A DNA stretch of 64,000 nt, from positions 41,602-105,601 of the forward strand of contig CAMNSS010000013.1 in the NCBI GenBank assembly GCA_946555345.1, given 5' to 3'. Source of the stretch: an uncultured Eubacterium sp. Lineage in GTDB: Bacteria; Bacillota; Clostridia; Peptostreptococcales; Anaerovoracaceae. Below are positions 35,165 through 45,475 of the stretch, one piece after another. A program made the translations under genes and the position numbers. Under the pieces are notes generated by a model. It did not search any database. It saw only the letters and a program-made list of their open reading frames with translations, and was not told where the DNA came from. Every line of letters begins with the position of its first letter. Within the stretch, counting starts at the first letter, position 1.

Positions 35165-36592
35165 TTATCCTTTGATCTGGCCGGAATCCAGCCGCTTGAA
35201 ATAGCTCTTGGTTTCCGTTGCGATCACGCCGCTCAGCGCAAGCAATGCGATCAGGTTTGGCGCTGCCATGCACGCATTGAAGATATCGGCAAGCGTCCAT
35301 ACGGCGGAAAGCGTCAGGAACGGACCGATCAGCACAGCCAGGATATAGAACCATCTAAATATTTTAACAGCCTTCATATTGCCGCCCGACAGATACTCGA
35401 GACTCCTTTCGCTATAATAATCCCAGCCAAGGATTGTCGTGAAAGCGAAAAACGCCAACGCTACCATGAGGACTGCGCTTCCGATCTGAGGCGCCCACGG
35501 AAGCCCATCGCCGAATGCGACGGCCGTAACATTGACCCCATCCAAGCCGTTAGCGACAGAGTAATCATATGCGCCCGATACCATAATCGTAAGGCCCGTC
35601 ATCGTACAGATGATAACCGTATCAAAGAATGTACCCGTCATGGAAACAAGCCCCTGCCTTACCGGCTCTTTCGTCCGGGCAGCCGCAGCCGCAATCGGCG
35701 CGCTTCCAAGACCGGATTCATTTGAGAAAATGCCCCTGGCAACACCCTTCTGCATCGCCAGCATCAATGCGCCGAGCGCACCGCCGCCTACCGCGCGAAG
35801 ACCGAATGCACTTGCGAAAATTTCTGAAACCGCATACGGGATTTTTTCAGCATTATAAATCAAGATTACAACGGATATCCCTACATAAGCCACCGCCATA
35901 AACGGAACGACAATCGAAGAAACGCTTGCGATTCGCTGAATCCCGCCGATGATGACCAGGGCAGCCAGCACAGCGACTACGATCGCCGTAATCACGATCG
36001 CCCACGAATAATCCGTGCCGAAAATGCGCACGGTATGTATATCATTTGGATCGAAAAAGTTTTTCGTTGCCGAAGCAATTCCATTTACCTGCGTAATCGT
36101 GCCGATTCCCAAAAGCCCTGCCCCGCACGCAAAGAATGCAAACAGCTTGCCCAGCCATTTCCATCCCTTTCCCATGCCGTTTTCAATATAATAGAACGGG
36201 CCTCCGATAAATCTGCCATCTTCCTTCACGACCCTGTACTTAACCGAGAGCAGCCCTTCCGAATACTTGGTAGCCATGCCGAAGCAAGCCGCCAGAACCA
36301 TCCACAACAAAGCGCCCGGACCGCCTGCGATAACAGCGGTTGCAACGCCGACGATATTCCCCGTACCGATCGTTGCCGCCATCGCAGTACATAATGCGCC
36401 AAAACTCGTTACTTCGCCTGCGCCGTCCTCCTCATTGCGGACCATGTACTTCAACGCTTTTCCGAGCTTTCTGAATTGAAGCACGCCCAGCCTGATCGTC
36501 AGATAAATGCCAGTACCCATGATCAGCACGATGAGCGGAACGCCCCATACCAGCCCGTCGATCCATTCGAGGAATGCTGTGAATTTTTCCAT
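35165..36592 (-). CDS. sodium:alanine/glycine symporter (AGCS family)
   Basis: A Na+-coupled amino acid importer of 475 residues with about ten helices. The AGCS signature region reads MAATIGTGNIVGVATA, followed by GGPGALLWM and GMATKYSEG, and later NESGLGSAPIAAAAA. The ATG at 36592 lies 10 nt after GGAG; the open frame extends to 36868 with no start support. A glycine riboswitch with terminator in its long leader indicates that glycine is a substrate or the signal. Uptake followed by glycine catabolism is the usual logic. Confidence 0.94.
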   Translation of the reverse strand: MEKFTAFLEWIDGLVWGVPLIVLIMGTGIYLTIRLGVLQFRKLGKALKYMVRNEEDGAGEVTSFGALCTAMAATIGTGNIVGVATAVIAGGPGALLWMVLAACFGMATKYSEGLLSVKYRVVKEDGRFIGGPFYYIENGMGKGWKWLGKLFAFFACGAGLLGIGTITQVNGIASATKNFFDPNDIHTVRIFGTDYSWAIVITAIVVAVLAALVIIGGIQRIASVSSIVVPFMAVAYVGISVVILIYNAEKIPYAVSEIFASAFGLRAVGGGALGALMLAMQKGVARGIFSNESGLGSAPIAAAAARTKEPVRQGLVSMTGTFFDTVIICTMTGLTIMVSGAYDYSVANGLDGVNVTAVAFGDGLPWAPQIGSAVLMVALAFFAFTTILGWDYYSERSLEYLSGGNMKAVKIFRWFYILAVLIGPFLTLSAVWTLADIFNACMAAPNLIALLALSGVIATETKSYFKRLDSGQIKG

Positions 36593-36807
36593 TTTTAACT
36601 TTCTCCTTCTCCTGAAAATATAAATCATGCAAAAAACCGGATTGCCGCAAGAGCAACATCCCCGCAAAGCGCACACTGCGGAATTTCGACAATCATCGCA
36701 TCGCTGGAAAGCCTTCATTGCGATGATACTGCAAAGTTTGCAATGCTGCGCTGCCGTGCGGTTTTCGCATACGCATGGTGTGCCAGGCCAGGAATTTGGC
36801 AGGCCAC

Positions 36808-36832
36808 AAAAAAAAGCCGATAAACTCGACTT
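36808..36832 (-). terminator. terminator in the riboswitch expression platform
   Basis: AAGCCGA (36814-36820) pairs with TCGACTT (36826-36832) over a 5-nt loop, followed on the minus strand by eight T. It lies between the aptamer and the symporter start, so the glycine switch likely acts on termination. Confidence 0.7.
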
Positions 36833-36978
36833 TCCGGAGAGAACGCAAATAATCAAAACAAAGCACACTCTGCCGCTTCACAACGGGAAACGCACTCCGT
36901 TATCATTCCCGAATGTTTACAGGACATCCGGGACAGGCCATCATATCGTTTTAAAATACTTTCTGCGTGATAAATGAT

Positions 36979-37083
36979 CTGCTCTGTCCTTTTGCCTGAG
37001 AGATTACACAGGATGTTATATCCGCAAGCCAATCCCGTGCGTACACCTTCGGCGCTCTTTTTTGAGACTCTCCAGAGAATCAC
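36979..37083 (-). promoter_or_regulatory. glycine riboswitch, single aptamer
   Basis: The minus strand reads CTCTGGAGAGTCTC, then GCGCCGAAGGTG, then CTCTCAGGCAAAAGGACAGA, the conserved glycine aptamer core in order. No second GGAGAG/CCGAAGG aptamer follows. It sits in the symporter leader about 390 nt before the ATG. Confidence 0.92.
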
Positions 37084-37092
37084 GGTTTCTTT

Positions 37093-37122
37093 CCTGCCGC
37101 TATGGGAAAACGCAGCGGCAGG
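37093..37122 (-). other. hairpin just upstream of the glycine aptamer
   Basis: CCTGCCGCT pairs with AGCGGCAGG across 12 nt. It lies between the promoter and the aptamer and has no T-run. Confidence 0.5.
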
Positions 37123-37143
37123 AATATAAAACCAATGTATTAA

Positions 37144-37172
37144 ATATTATCACATCATACGGGCTTTTTCAA
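37144..37172 (-). promoter_or_regulatory. promoter of the riboswitch-symporter unit
   Basis: On the minus strand TTGAAA (37172-37167) and TAATAT (37149-37144) are 17 bp apart. Predicted start near 37137. Confidence 0.6.
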
Positions 37173-37265
37173 TAGAATATTCTGCCCTGGCACAATTTAT
37201 GCTATGCTTGGCGCAATTTCAAATCTGCCCTGGCACAATTTGCCAGAAGTTTCTTTGGCTCTGCT

Positions 37266-38351
37266 TTACTCCGCTTCCGCTTCGGCCGCCGGAGCTTCCG
37301 TGATCTCCGCATTTTCCAAAAGAAAATCCAAGACCTTCTGGTAAAGCAGCTCGATGCGGACATAGTCATCCATGTCCCTGCCCGTCTGCTGTTTGATCGA
37401 CTTGTCGTCATAGCCGGTCGCTTCAAATTGCTCGATCAGTTCCTTCGTTTCCTTTTTCGTATAGTCCAGCCCTTCCTTGGCGGCAATATACTCGATCAGC
37501 ATTTCCTGCTTCACCCGCAGCTTGCTACTGTCCTCATTGACCGCCGCAAACTCTTTTTCATCACCAAAATTATAGCTTGCCAGAAGGTCTTCGCGGCTCA
37601 TGCCGTACGATTTCGCCATTTCATCCATTTGGTCGCTGTTAAACTGAATGTAGTAGTCCAATTCTTTTTCAGGATATTTCTTTACCTCTGTATTATCCAG
37701 CGCCTTGGACCACAGATCCGTCTGCTGCGTGGTAATCGCTTCCGATTCTTTATTGGCAGAAAGCTTCTCTTTCACCGCCGCTTCGTACGCCTCTATCGTA
37801 TCGTAATCAGTGGTATTCTGCACATAGTCCAAATCATACGCCGGTACCGTTTCCCTCGTCGCAGAATTGATCGTTACGGTAAATTCCACCGCTTTTCCTT
37901 GCAAATCGGCCTGCTGGTAATCTGCCGGGAAGGTCAGCGCAAGCGTCGTCTTCCCGCCAACCTTTTTTCCGATCAGCCCCGTTTCAAACCCATCGATAAA
38001 TGCGCCGCTCCCAATCGTCAGGTCATAACCTTCCGCAGAACCGCCGTCAAACTTTTTCCCGTCTATTTTCCCAACATAATCGATGTTGACCGTATCGCCT
38101 TCCGCTATTTCAGCATCCGCCGCAAGCTTCTCCGTCGTGGCGGCCGCCTGCAACTCGCTCTGGATCTGTGCATCGATTTCCTCTTCTGTTACCGATATGG
38201 TATATCCCGCAGTTTCCAAGCCCTTATAATCGCCAACTTTTAAATATTCATCCAAATCATATGAATCGTATGACAGGTCCGCAGAACTGCATGCCGCAAG
38301 CCCCACCATCGCAAATACATAAAACGCCGCAATCAATAACCTTTTCTTCAT
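37266..38351 (-). CDS. trigger-factor-like FKBP foldase lipoprotein
   Basis: A secreted prolyl isomerase/chaperone anchored in the outer leaflet. It has a lipoprotein signal with lipobox LAAC (Cys21), an FKBP domain at about residues 84-170 (GDTVNIDYVGKIDGKKFDGG, then IGSGAFIDGFETGLIG), and a helical trigger-factor-like C-terminal domain to about 345. The end is acidic and Ala/Glu-rich. The ATG at 38351 has AAAGGAG 8 nt upstream, giving 361 residues. The ribosome-binding domain of true trigger factor is replaced by the signal peptide, so it should act outside the membrane, like PrsA. Confidence 0.88.
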   Translation of the reverse strand: MKKRLLIAAFYVFAMVGLAACSSADLSYDSYDLDEYLKVGDYKGLETAGYTISVTEEEIDAQIQSELQAAATTEKLAADAEIAEGDTVNIDYVGKIDGKKFDGGSAEGYDLTIGSGAFIDGFETGLIGKKVGGKTTLALTFPADYQQADLQGKAVEFTVTINSATRETVPAYDLDYVQNTTDYDTIEAYEAAVKEKLSANKESEAITTQQTDLWSKALDNTEVKKYPEKELDYYIQFNSDQMDEMAKSYGMSREDLLASYNFGDEKEFAAVNEDSSKLRVKQEMLIEYIAAKEGLDYTKKETKELIEQFEATGYDDKSIKQQTGRDMDDYVRIELLYQKVLDFLLENAEITEAPAAEAEAE

Positions 38352-38405
38352 GAAACAATCTCCTTTATCATCCTTCATCTATGTTTATTCCCGAAAATCC
38401 CGTGC

Positions 38406-39080
38406 TTAAAACATCCTATGTATCCGCTGCATGGTCGCATCGATCTCCGTCATCGACTTCGCGCAATCCTTCAATTCCTGCAATACTTCCTCCGGCATTT
38501 CCTCCGCCCGCTTATATTTCAGCTCATGCTCCAGGCTGGCCCAAGTATCCATGGCAATGGTCCGGATCTGTATCTCAACGGGCATATGGTAAGTCCTGTC
38601 CGAAAGGAAGATAGGCACCTCTACGATTAGATGAAGGCTTCTGTATCCGCTTTCTTTCGGGTTCTTGATATAATCCTTGCGCCTGATCAGCTTCATATCA
38701 TCCTGCCTAAGCAAGCTGCTCTCGACCGCATAGATATCGTCGATATAATTGCATACAACCCGCACGCCCGCAAAATCCATAATTTTGTAAACCGACTCGA
38801 TTTCCATCGGCCATCCCTTCCGCTGTATCTTTTCTGCAATGCTGTCAATCGTCTTGATCCGGCACTGGATATGGTGAATGGGATTATAATCGTGCTTTAA
38901 GCTGTATTCATTATCCAGCACTTCCAGCTTCGTGCTTACCTCCCGGATCGCCGCATGGTAACGCATACGCAGATCGCTGAAAATTTTCGCCATTGCCTTA
39001 GCGTCATCAATGGTAATGCTCATCTGTGCCGGGATCATATGCTCGCTGATTTCAAATTTTTCAGGTTTCTCAAATATCAT
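38406..39080 (-). CDS. small alarmone synthetase (RelA/SpoT domain)
   Basis: (p)ppGpp synthetase of 224 residues with the synthetase domain only; hydrolase and TGS domains are absent. Motifs are MDFAGVRVVCNY, GYRSLHLIVEVP and PVEIQIRTIAMDTWASLEHE. It resembles RelQ/YjbM. It lies 54 bp upstream of the foldase lipoprotein gene on the same strand. Confidence 0.93.
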   Translation of the reverse strand: MIFEKPEKFEISEHMIPAQMSITIDDAKAMAKIFSDLRMRYHAAIREVSTKLEVLDNEYSLKHDYNPIHHIQCRIKTIDSIAEKIQRKGWPMEIESVYKIMDFAGVRVVCNYIDDIYAVESSLLRQDDMKLIRRKDYIKNPKESGYRSLHLIVEVPIFLSDRTYHMPVEIQIRTIAMDTWASLEHELKYKRAEEMPEEVLQELKDCAKSMTEIDATMQRIHRMF

Positions 39081-39937
39081 TTCCTGCTCCTTTCATAGAA
39101 TTTTACCATATTTTTTTGTGGGTTTGGTGTTTATCATGCAAAAAGGCACCTGCTCGCAAACGATACAGGTTCTGCAAGAGCTGCGCAAAGCCAGAGCATC
39201 TTTGCGAAAGGTTTGATTAATATCGGCGGCTCTGCAAAAGCTCTGCGAAACGACACAAAACGTTTATGCTCCGGCGGCTCCGCAAATCCAAAACTCCAAT
39301 CATCATGACTTTTTGTGATCGCTACAACCTTAACGCATAAACAGCACAAGACTCGTATAAGCTACGCAAAATGGCGCACTTTTTTCATTATATCAAATAT
39401 AAACAAAAAATCGACTGCTTTTTGCCCTTGTTTTATTGCGGTCGTATGGCAGTTGATTAGGAAAAAACTTACAAACTCTGTATTTTTGCAGCAAAAGCAA
39501 CAAAATATACAGAATTTGCATATTTTGCAGAATAACTCCCGCCCGTGGAACGCGAAACATCACAAAACTACCCTATTGCACCGTTTCACAATGCAATAGG
39601 GCAACATATCGCCACCGTACAGTTTTACACACGCTTTTCATATCATGGGCGCATTCTTTTCCAGATACAACACCTGCGCCTGGCTGATCAATACTTCATC
39701 CGCTCCAGCCGCAGGATCTGTACTCGACTCGAAATGATTGCGCTTCACGCAGATTTACTTGCGATCCGCCCCAAAGCTATCGCGCCGCCTAGCTTACAAT
39801 CTTTTCGGTCGAGCAATCCATTACGCCCCGCAAAGCCTACAGCGCATACGTTCTTCCATTCCAATCAAGAACTTTGTGTTCCACACCGCGCACCGCCCTT
39901 TCCCTCATGCGCCTTTTGGGAAATTTGCTTTAACTTT
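39081..39937. other. long gene-free spacer
   Basis: About 850 bp. The left part has repeated GCTCTGCAAA/GCTGCGCAAA words (39174-39250), the middle is AT-rich, and a strong hairpin is at 39571-39601. A plus-strand frame 39545-40228 runs antisense into the amidohydrolase gene and lacks a ribosome binding site. Confidence 0.55.
39571..39601 (-). terminator. hairpin downstream of the first amidohydrolase gene
   Basis: CCCTATTGCA (39571-39580) pairs with TGCAATAGGG (39592-39601). The minus strand continues TAGTTTTG, a weak T-run. Confidence 0.5.
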
Positions 39938-41656
39938 TTATATGTCTTCCTTGTGCAAGGCAGAAACATAATGCTTTTCTTCGCCTTCAAAGAAAATGCA
40001 GGCTGGTTCGATCTCGCTAAAATGGAATGGATCGTGATGTGCCTTGTCAAAAATATCTTCTTCAAATATGATGAAGTTTGCCATCTTGCCAGCTTCGATC
40101 GAACCCATCTTGTCATCCAGGCGCATTCGTTCTGCATTGACCATCGTGTATCCGTGAATGAGCTGCTCAATCGTCAGCTTGCCGTCCAGCGGTGGCCTGA
40201 CACTGCCCGGATACCTGTCAGGGTCTAGCGGTACGCTCGGATCGACTCTCGTCATAGCGACCTGCATCCCGATCATCGGATTTGCCCTGACCGCTTCCTG
40301 ATAGCTAAAAACATCGCTGGAAAATCCCACCTTGCCTCCTGTTGCGATCACCTTCGTGAAATCGTGCATCGTATTCCAGCGTTTTTCGCCAAGGTAAGCC
40401 TTCGCACCTTCTCCGAAATATCCGCCCGCCCAGTGGGCGCTGTAATCGATATAAAGCCCCAGCTCTTTTACACGGTGAATATCGTCTGGGTGGATGATTT
40501 CGCAGTGCGCCAACGTTACCTTGATGCACCAGTCATCGCCGCAGATCTTCTGTGCAGCTTCTGCCGCATCGCACATCAAGCGGAATGCGCCGTCACAGAT
40601 CGTATGGACATGAAAGTCAATGCGTTCTTCGTTCAGGCGCACCATCACATCCCGCATTTCCGCCATCGTGGCGTACGCATGGCCATAATTCGTTCCACTC
40701 AGGTCGTTGACAAATGGCTGCGTGCTGAGGCAATCGCCCATTTCATTCGTGCCATCGATGAAAAACTTGATCGTATTGCAGCGAATGTGATCGGTCGTAA
40801 ATTTTTCCTGCCAGTCCCGCAGCGTGTCAATCGCTTGCTCCAAGTCGCTCGCCTCGCTCATGATCGAAGTCGCTTCATAATACATATCCAGCTTTCCTGC
40901 TTTGTCCAGCTCGTAAATATAGCGGAAATTGTCTTCTCCCTCCGTAATGCCGTCCATCATGCCCATAACGCCATACTGCCTGAAATAATCAAATAACGGC
41001 TTTGACATCTTATCGTTCATCACGGTCTCTGGTTTCCAGCCGAGTTTCTCGAAAATCCCTACATCGCCTTCACAGACCGACTCCAATGCCCATCCAGTGT
41101 ATTCTCCATTTTCATCTTGCTTGAACTCCGGCATCCCGATCGGGCTTTCACTATGCGGTTTTCCATCCTCGCCCTTTAGCATATCCAGCGCAATGGAATT
41201 GTACCAGCACGCATGATCGCCAAAGTCCTGGATTCTCGCCGGACGATCGCTGATGATCTCGTCCAGCCATTCTTTGCGCGGACCCTCCGTGCCAAAGGTT
41301 TCGGTAAAATAGCTTTCATAATAAAAATACGGCCGCACTTCCTTCGGATATTTCTCAGCATAAACTTTAATATTCGCCAGCAGTTCATCCTTATCATGGG
41401 CATGCGGACCTCTGACATACCAGTATGTCTTGGAAACGCTCGCTGGGTGCGTATGCCCATCCAATAACCCTGGAATAACCATCTTTCCTTGCAGATCAAC
41501 GGGGTCGATTCCCGCCTCGGCTGCCAGCGATTTCGCCCCGGCATCATCGCCGACATAAACGAACTTTTTCCCACAGGTCGCCACCGCCTGCGCCCACGGC
41601 AGCTGTGGATTTTCCGTGTAAATTTTTCCATTGATAAAAACCTTATCGACTGCCAT
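39938..41656 (-). CDS. YtcJ-like metal-dependent amidohydrolase
   Basis: Zinc-type amidohydrolase of 572 residues. The metal-binding HTH is in VIPGLLDGHTHPASV, further His ligands in DFHVHTICDGA and VTLAHCEIIH, and the late Asp in GFSSDVFSY. The end (GSIEAGKMANFIIFEEDIF) is the usual composite beta-sandwich. The natural substrate of YtcJ-like enzymes is mostly unknown (N-substituted amides, formamides). It pairs with a second amidohydrolase (43763-45475) across an amino-acid permease gene, suggesting import and hydrolysis of an amide or N-acyl amino acid. Confidence 0.9.
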   Translation of the reverse strand: MAVDKVFINGKIYTENPQLPWAQAVATCGKKFVYVGDDAGAKSLAAEAGIDPVDLQGKMVIPGLLDGHTHPASVSKTYWYVRGPHAHDKDELLANIKVYAEKYPKEVRPYFYYESYFTETFGTEGPRKEWLDEIISDRPARIQDFGDHACWYNSIALDMLKGEDGKPHSESPIGMPEFKQDENGEYTGWALESVCEGDVGIFEKLGWKPETVMNDKMSKPLFDYFRQYGVMGMMDGITEGEDNFRYIYELDKAGKLDMYYEATSIMSEASDLEQAIDTLRDWQEKFTTDHIRCNTIKFFIDGTNEMGDCLSTQPFVNDLSGTNYGHAYATMAEMRDVMVRLNEERIDFHVHTICDGAFRLMCDAAEAAQKICGDDWCIKVTLAHCEIIHPDDIHRVKELGLYIDYSAHWAGGYFGEGAKAYLGEKRWNTMHDFTKVIATGGKVGFSSDVFSYQEAVRANPMIGMQVAMTRVDPSVPLDPDRYPGSVRPPLDGKLTIEQLIHGYTMVNAERMRLDDKMGSIEAGKMANFIIFEEDIFDKAHHDPFHFSEIEPACIFFEGEEKHYVSALHKEDI

Positions 41657-42063
41657 TTTCGTTCCTCCCTGTTATCTTTAAGCTACTATTTTGGGCTCGT
41701 TATTTTGAGCCAGTTGTCTCAAGCCAATTATTTCGCGTTTCTTTTAATGATGCATCAATTCTGTGTTCCCTGCCAGTATGTTTTGCAAAAGAGCCATAAG
41801 GAAAACGGCATCAGACCATATACTTCCCATGCGATGCAGCGGTAAAATCCGTGCCATCCGGCAAATATGCCGCCGCTGCCATACAATTGATTCACAATTT
41901 ACCAGAATGCTCAAATCACTGGATTCACCGAAATGGCTAAAATTGAGCAACAAATAACCTTGTTAAAACCTTTGTTACTTTATTGCAACGGTTATATCGA
42001 TTCAGACAGCGCCAATTGCGTTATTTTTGTGTGCAGCAACATCTTTAACCGCTGCAACCATTG
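41657..42063. other. spacer between permease and amidohydrolase genes
   Basis: An inverted repeat, TTGCAACGGTTA near 41984 and TAACCGCTGCAA near 42047 (one mismatch), brackets about 50 bp. Otherwise AT-rich, with no gene. Confidence 0.45.
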
Positions 42064-42105
42064 AAAACAGAGTAACATTTGCATAAAAAACGGCAAATGT
42101 TACTC
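42064..42105 (-). terminator. terminator of the APC permease gene
   Basis: GAGTAACATTTGC (42070-42082) pairs perfectly with GCAAATGTTACTC (42093-42105); the minus strand continues TGTTTTC. Confidence 0.7.
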
Positions 42106-42208
42106 CTTCCCCACAGCTCACCACGCCGCAACACACTCCAACATATCCCGCTGCGCCATAACGCATCCCAGCATCTCGAATTTTACACTTTTAATGCAAA
42201 CTTCACCT

Positions 42209-43616
42209 CTACGCCTCTTCGCTGAAATCCATCTCCGGCGGCATTTCCTTAAAGCCCTTCGTCTTGACGCCTAAAAGGATTAAGCCCAGTGCAAGCCATG
42301 AAAATCCGACGATCTTCGCCATTGCCGATAACTGACACCACAGGAACAGCGTCGCGCCTCCGCCAATAAAAGGAAGTATCACATATTTCACGAAATTGCT
42401 TGCGCCCCTCAATCGATCCTTATGCCAATATGCGCCGATTACGCAGGCATTGACTAAAACCATGCCCAAAAGCCCACCAAAGCTGACAAGGTTTGCCGCA
42501 TTCATGATCTGTCCTTGGAACAGCAGCGCCGTAAATCCGATCACTGCAACGATGCAGGATATTAAAGGCCGGCGTCTTGAATTTTGGATGAATATACCCG
42601 AATACCTTCTTCGGCAAAAATCCATCCTGCGCCATATTGTACAGGATTCTGGAGGAAGACACGTTTCCTGCGATACAACATCCAACGCATGCCAATGTAT
42701 TGACAGGAACGAAAACGGTGTTCATCCAGCCCAATCCCAAATAAACGTAATATTCCGTCACGGCCGTATTCGGATCGCTCAGCATCCCCTCACGATACAT
42801 CCACCCGCAGTTGAACAGGTATGCGACCACAAAGAAGCTGATCGCCGTGTAAATGACAATAATCATGACAGCTCTCGGGACTGTCTTTGTCGGGTTCTTC
42901 GCTTCCCCGGCCAGGGTCGTCGCAATGTCAAAGCCGATAAACATCTCACACATAACCGCAGCGCCCTGCAACACGCCGCCCCAACGCATCGTTTCCGGTG
43001 ACATGAAAGCCTCCAGGCTGAAAAGCGTCCCGCTCGACTGCGGCGCGCCGCCGAGAACATATTTAAAAATAAAGATAATTGTCAAAATCAGCATAAAAAT
43101 CGGAACTAAAATATTGATCATGTTGATAAACGTCGCAAACTTAATGCCGATAAAATTACAGATAAATACAACGGCAATCGTCAAAGCCGTCCACATATTG
43201 GCGGAAAGCTGCGGAAATAAGATATTCAGATACAGGCCACTGCTCAAATAGCAGATCATCGGCATCAGAATATAGTCGAGCATCATCAGCCAGCCCGACA
43301 TGAATCCCAGCCGCGGCCCGAACGTTCCGCCGACATATGTATAGACAGAGCCGCCGCGCGTATACTTCTTTCCCATGTTCGCATATGCCAGAGCTGCCAC
43401 GACCATGACGCAGCCAGCAATCAATACGACCAGCGGAAATGCACCGCCCGATAACTGGTTTATCACGCCGTAATACATGATGATACAAGCCGGGCAAAGC
43501 CACGCCAGCCCCTGCACGACCATAGAGCCTGTCCCCAAAACCCGTTCCATTTCCTCCGGCTGTTTTCCTTCGGACAAAGGTTCTTGCATTTGTTCCTTGT
43601 TTGTGTTTGCTTCCAT
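42209..43616 (-). pseudogene. APC-family amino acid permease, frameshifted
   Basis: Two adjoining frames together encode one permease of about 465 residues with about twelve helices. The first part (43616 to about 42555) starts with a 25-residue polar N-terminus and runs to YIHPKFKTPAFNIL. There the frame shifts by one base, and the rest (CIVAVIGFTALLFQG... to FSEEA) continues to 42209. The break at about 42555 removes the last three or four helices from the intact frame. It could be a true inactivation or a sequencing error in the assembly. The permease would import the substrate of the two flanking amidohydrolases. Confidence 0.82.
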
Positions 43617-43762
43617 TGCATGATTCCTCCCTTCATTCTTAAAAAATAAATACGATCCGCCAGATTACGTTCTGCCTGCAAAGTTGCCGCACCCGCTCAG
43701 ATCCAGCCTCTACGTCATTGGCTCTGCCGCCTTTTCAGATGCCGCGTCCGGAGAGCAATGCC

Positions 43763-45475
43763 CTACTCCTCTTCGAGATCAAATACCTTCCTGCCCTTGA
43801 AAAACGTCTTCGCCACTTTAACCTGATAGATTTCCTCTTTCGGCATTGCTTCAAGATCGCTGTCCAAAACCACCAGTTCGGCGGATTTCCCCGGTTCGAT
43901 AGAACCCGTGTATTCTTCGCCAAACATCTGATATGCTCCGTTGATGCTCAATGCCTTCACCGCTTCCGCAAGGCTCGCCGGTGCTTCATCGCCCAGCACC
44001 TGCCCTTTAAACTGCTCATACCCGATTGTTCCCGGCGTTATTGTCCTGGTCATGCAGACGCAGATTTCCTGCATCGTATCAGGCGGTGGCGTCACAGGAA
44101 AATCCGTGCCGAAAGCAACCGTAACGTCCCGATCGAGAAACTTTCGCAGCGGATAAGATTGCATTGCTTTTTCCTTTCCCATCATCGCAATTTCGCCGCT
44201 TACATCTGCCTCCAGCATCATCCAAGCAGGCTGGCAGTTGGCGATGATGTTCTCCTTGCCCATCAGCTCCGCCGTTTCATCCGGCGTCAGCATCACATGG
44301 GCGATGATGTTTCGCGGCTGTTTTCCCGCCATATGCTGCGCCTTTGCCAAGCATTCAGCGCTCTGCTTTACCGAACCGTCCCCCATCGCATGTACATGGA
44401 CATTGAATCCGGCCTCCATCGCCCTGGCGGCGCATTCCACGAAAACATCGTCCGTCCAGTACAATTCGCCGTTGTAATTTGCAGGAACGCCGATCGATTC
44501 GCAAAAGTGCGGCAAATATCCATCGATGAGGTGAAACGCCCCTTCTGCAAACATTTTGATGGTGTCGATCCGAAAATCGTTTCCTACATTATCCTTGCCT
44601 TTCCAGGCGAGGAACTGCGGCATCTGTTCTTCCTGCTTTCCCGGCTGTAAATGATAAACGCCGCGCATCCGCAAGCTCAGCGCATTTTCCGCCGCCAGCT
44701 GCCTGTACGCTTCCCTCGCATTATCACTGTGCATACAATCCTGTACAAAGGTCACGCCATAACGGTTCGCACATTCCTTCTGATACCAAAGGATGCCTTC
44801 CTTGTATTCCGCAACGGAAAGATCATACCCGGGAACGCCCGTCTTGATATACGCCATCGCTTCCGGATCGTTGAACACGCCCTGCGGAAATCCGTCTTTT
44901 TCCCGGTAAATGCAGCCGGTAGACGTATCCGGCGTGTTTTCATCCACACCGGCAATTTCAATCGCCTTCGTATTCACCCAGAGATTGTGCTGGCAAAAGG
45001 ATTCCAAAATAACCGGCCGATCTGCACAAACCCGGTCAATATCGTGCCTAGTTGGAAACCGCCCATTCGGGCTGAAATTTTGGTAAACCCAGCCCGCTCC
45101 ACGGATCACCTCCTGCTCCGGGTGTGCATCCACGTACGCCTTGAGCTTTGCCATGAGAATATCGATGACCTCGTCTTCTGTCTGATCCTCCTGCTTATAT
45201 ACGCCAAACATATCTGCGCCCGCTGTCGTTGCCGCTGCAAGGGATGGATGGCAGTGGGCGTCGCAAAGGCCCGGCAGGATTGTATTGCCGCCGCAGTCCA
45301 CGATTTCCGTATGCACATCCGCTAATGCCATGATATCGGACGCGCTGCTAACTTTCACGATCTTTCCGTCCCTGACAGCTACCGCCTCGCCTCGTATCAC
45401 CCTGTCATCCAAAGAAATCGAATACACCTTTCCGTTGGTCAAAATCAGATCCGGAGCCTGCATCAAACCCGCCAT
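43763..45475 (-). CDS. YtcJ-like metal-dependent amidohydrolase, second copy
   Basis: A 570-residue zinc-type amidohydrolase distantly related to that at 39938-41656. HxH in LPGLCDAHCHPSLA, His in NVHVHAMGDGS and IIAHVMLTP, Asp in VAFGTDFPVTPPPD. The ATG at 45475 has GGGAGGTG 6 nt upstream; the frame extends 15 residues further without support. It is the first gene of a minus-strand set (this gene, permease, other amidohydrolase) and is divergent from the AraC regulator. Confidence 0.92.
   Translation of the reverse strand: MAGLMQAPDLILTNGKVYSISLDDRVIRGEAVAVRDGKIVKVSSASDIMALADVHTEIVDCGGNTILPGLCDAHCHPSLAAATTAGADMFGVYKQEDQTEDEVIDILMAKLKAYVDAHPEQEVIRGAGWVYQNFSPNGRFPTRHDIDRVCADRPVILESFCQHNLWVNTKAIEIAGVDENTPDTSTGCIYREKDGFPQGVFNDPEAMAYIKTGVPGYDLSVAEYKEGILWYQKECANRYGVTFVQDCMHSDNAREAYRQLAAENALSLRMRGVYHLQPGKQEEQMPQFLAWKGKDNVGNDFRIDTIKMFAEGAFHLIDGYLPHFCESIGVPANYNGELYWTDDVFVECAARAMEAGFNVHVHAMGDGSVKQSAECLAKAQHMAGKQPRNIIAHVMLTPDETAELMGKENIIANCQPAWMMLEADVSGEIAMMGKEKAMQSYPLRKFLDRDVTVAFGTDFPVTPPPDTMQEICVCMTRTITPGTIGYEQFKGQVLGDEAPASLAEAVKALSINGAYQMFGEEYTGSIEPGKSAELVVLDSDLEAMPKEEIYQVKVAKTFFKGRKVFDLEEE

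Noticed and set aside
36593..36868. N-terminal extension of the symporter
   Set aside because: The extra 92 codons would overlap the terminator of the riboswitch platform and are Cys-rich non-family sequence; the ATG at 36592 fits homologues.
36840..36978. Second glycine aptamer after the first
   Set aside because: No GGAGAG, CCGAAGG or CTCTCAGG motif is present downstream of the first aptamer.
39545..40228. Plus-strand frame of 227 codons
   Set aside because: Antisense to the end of the amidohydrolase gene and without initiation signals.
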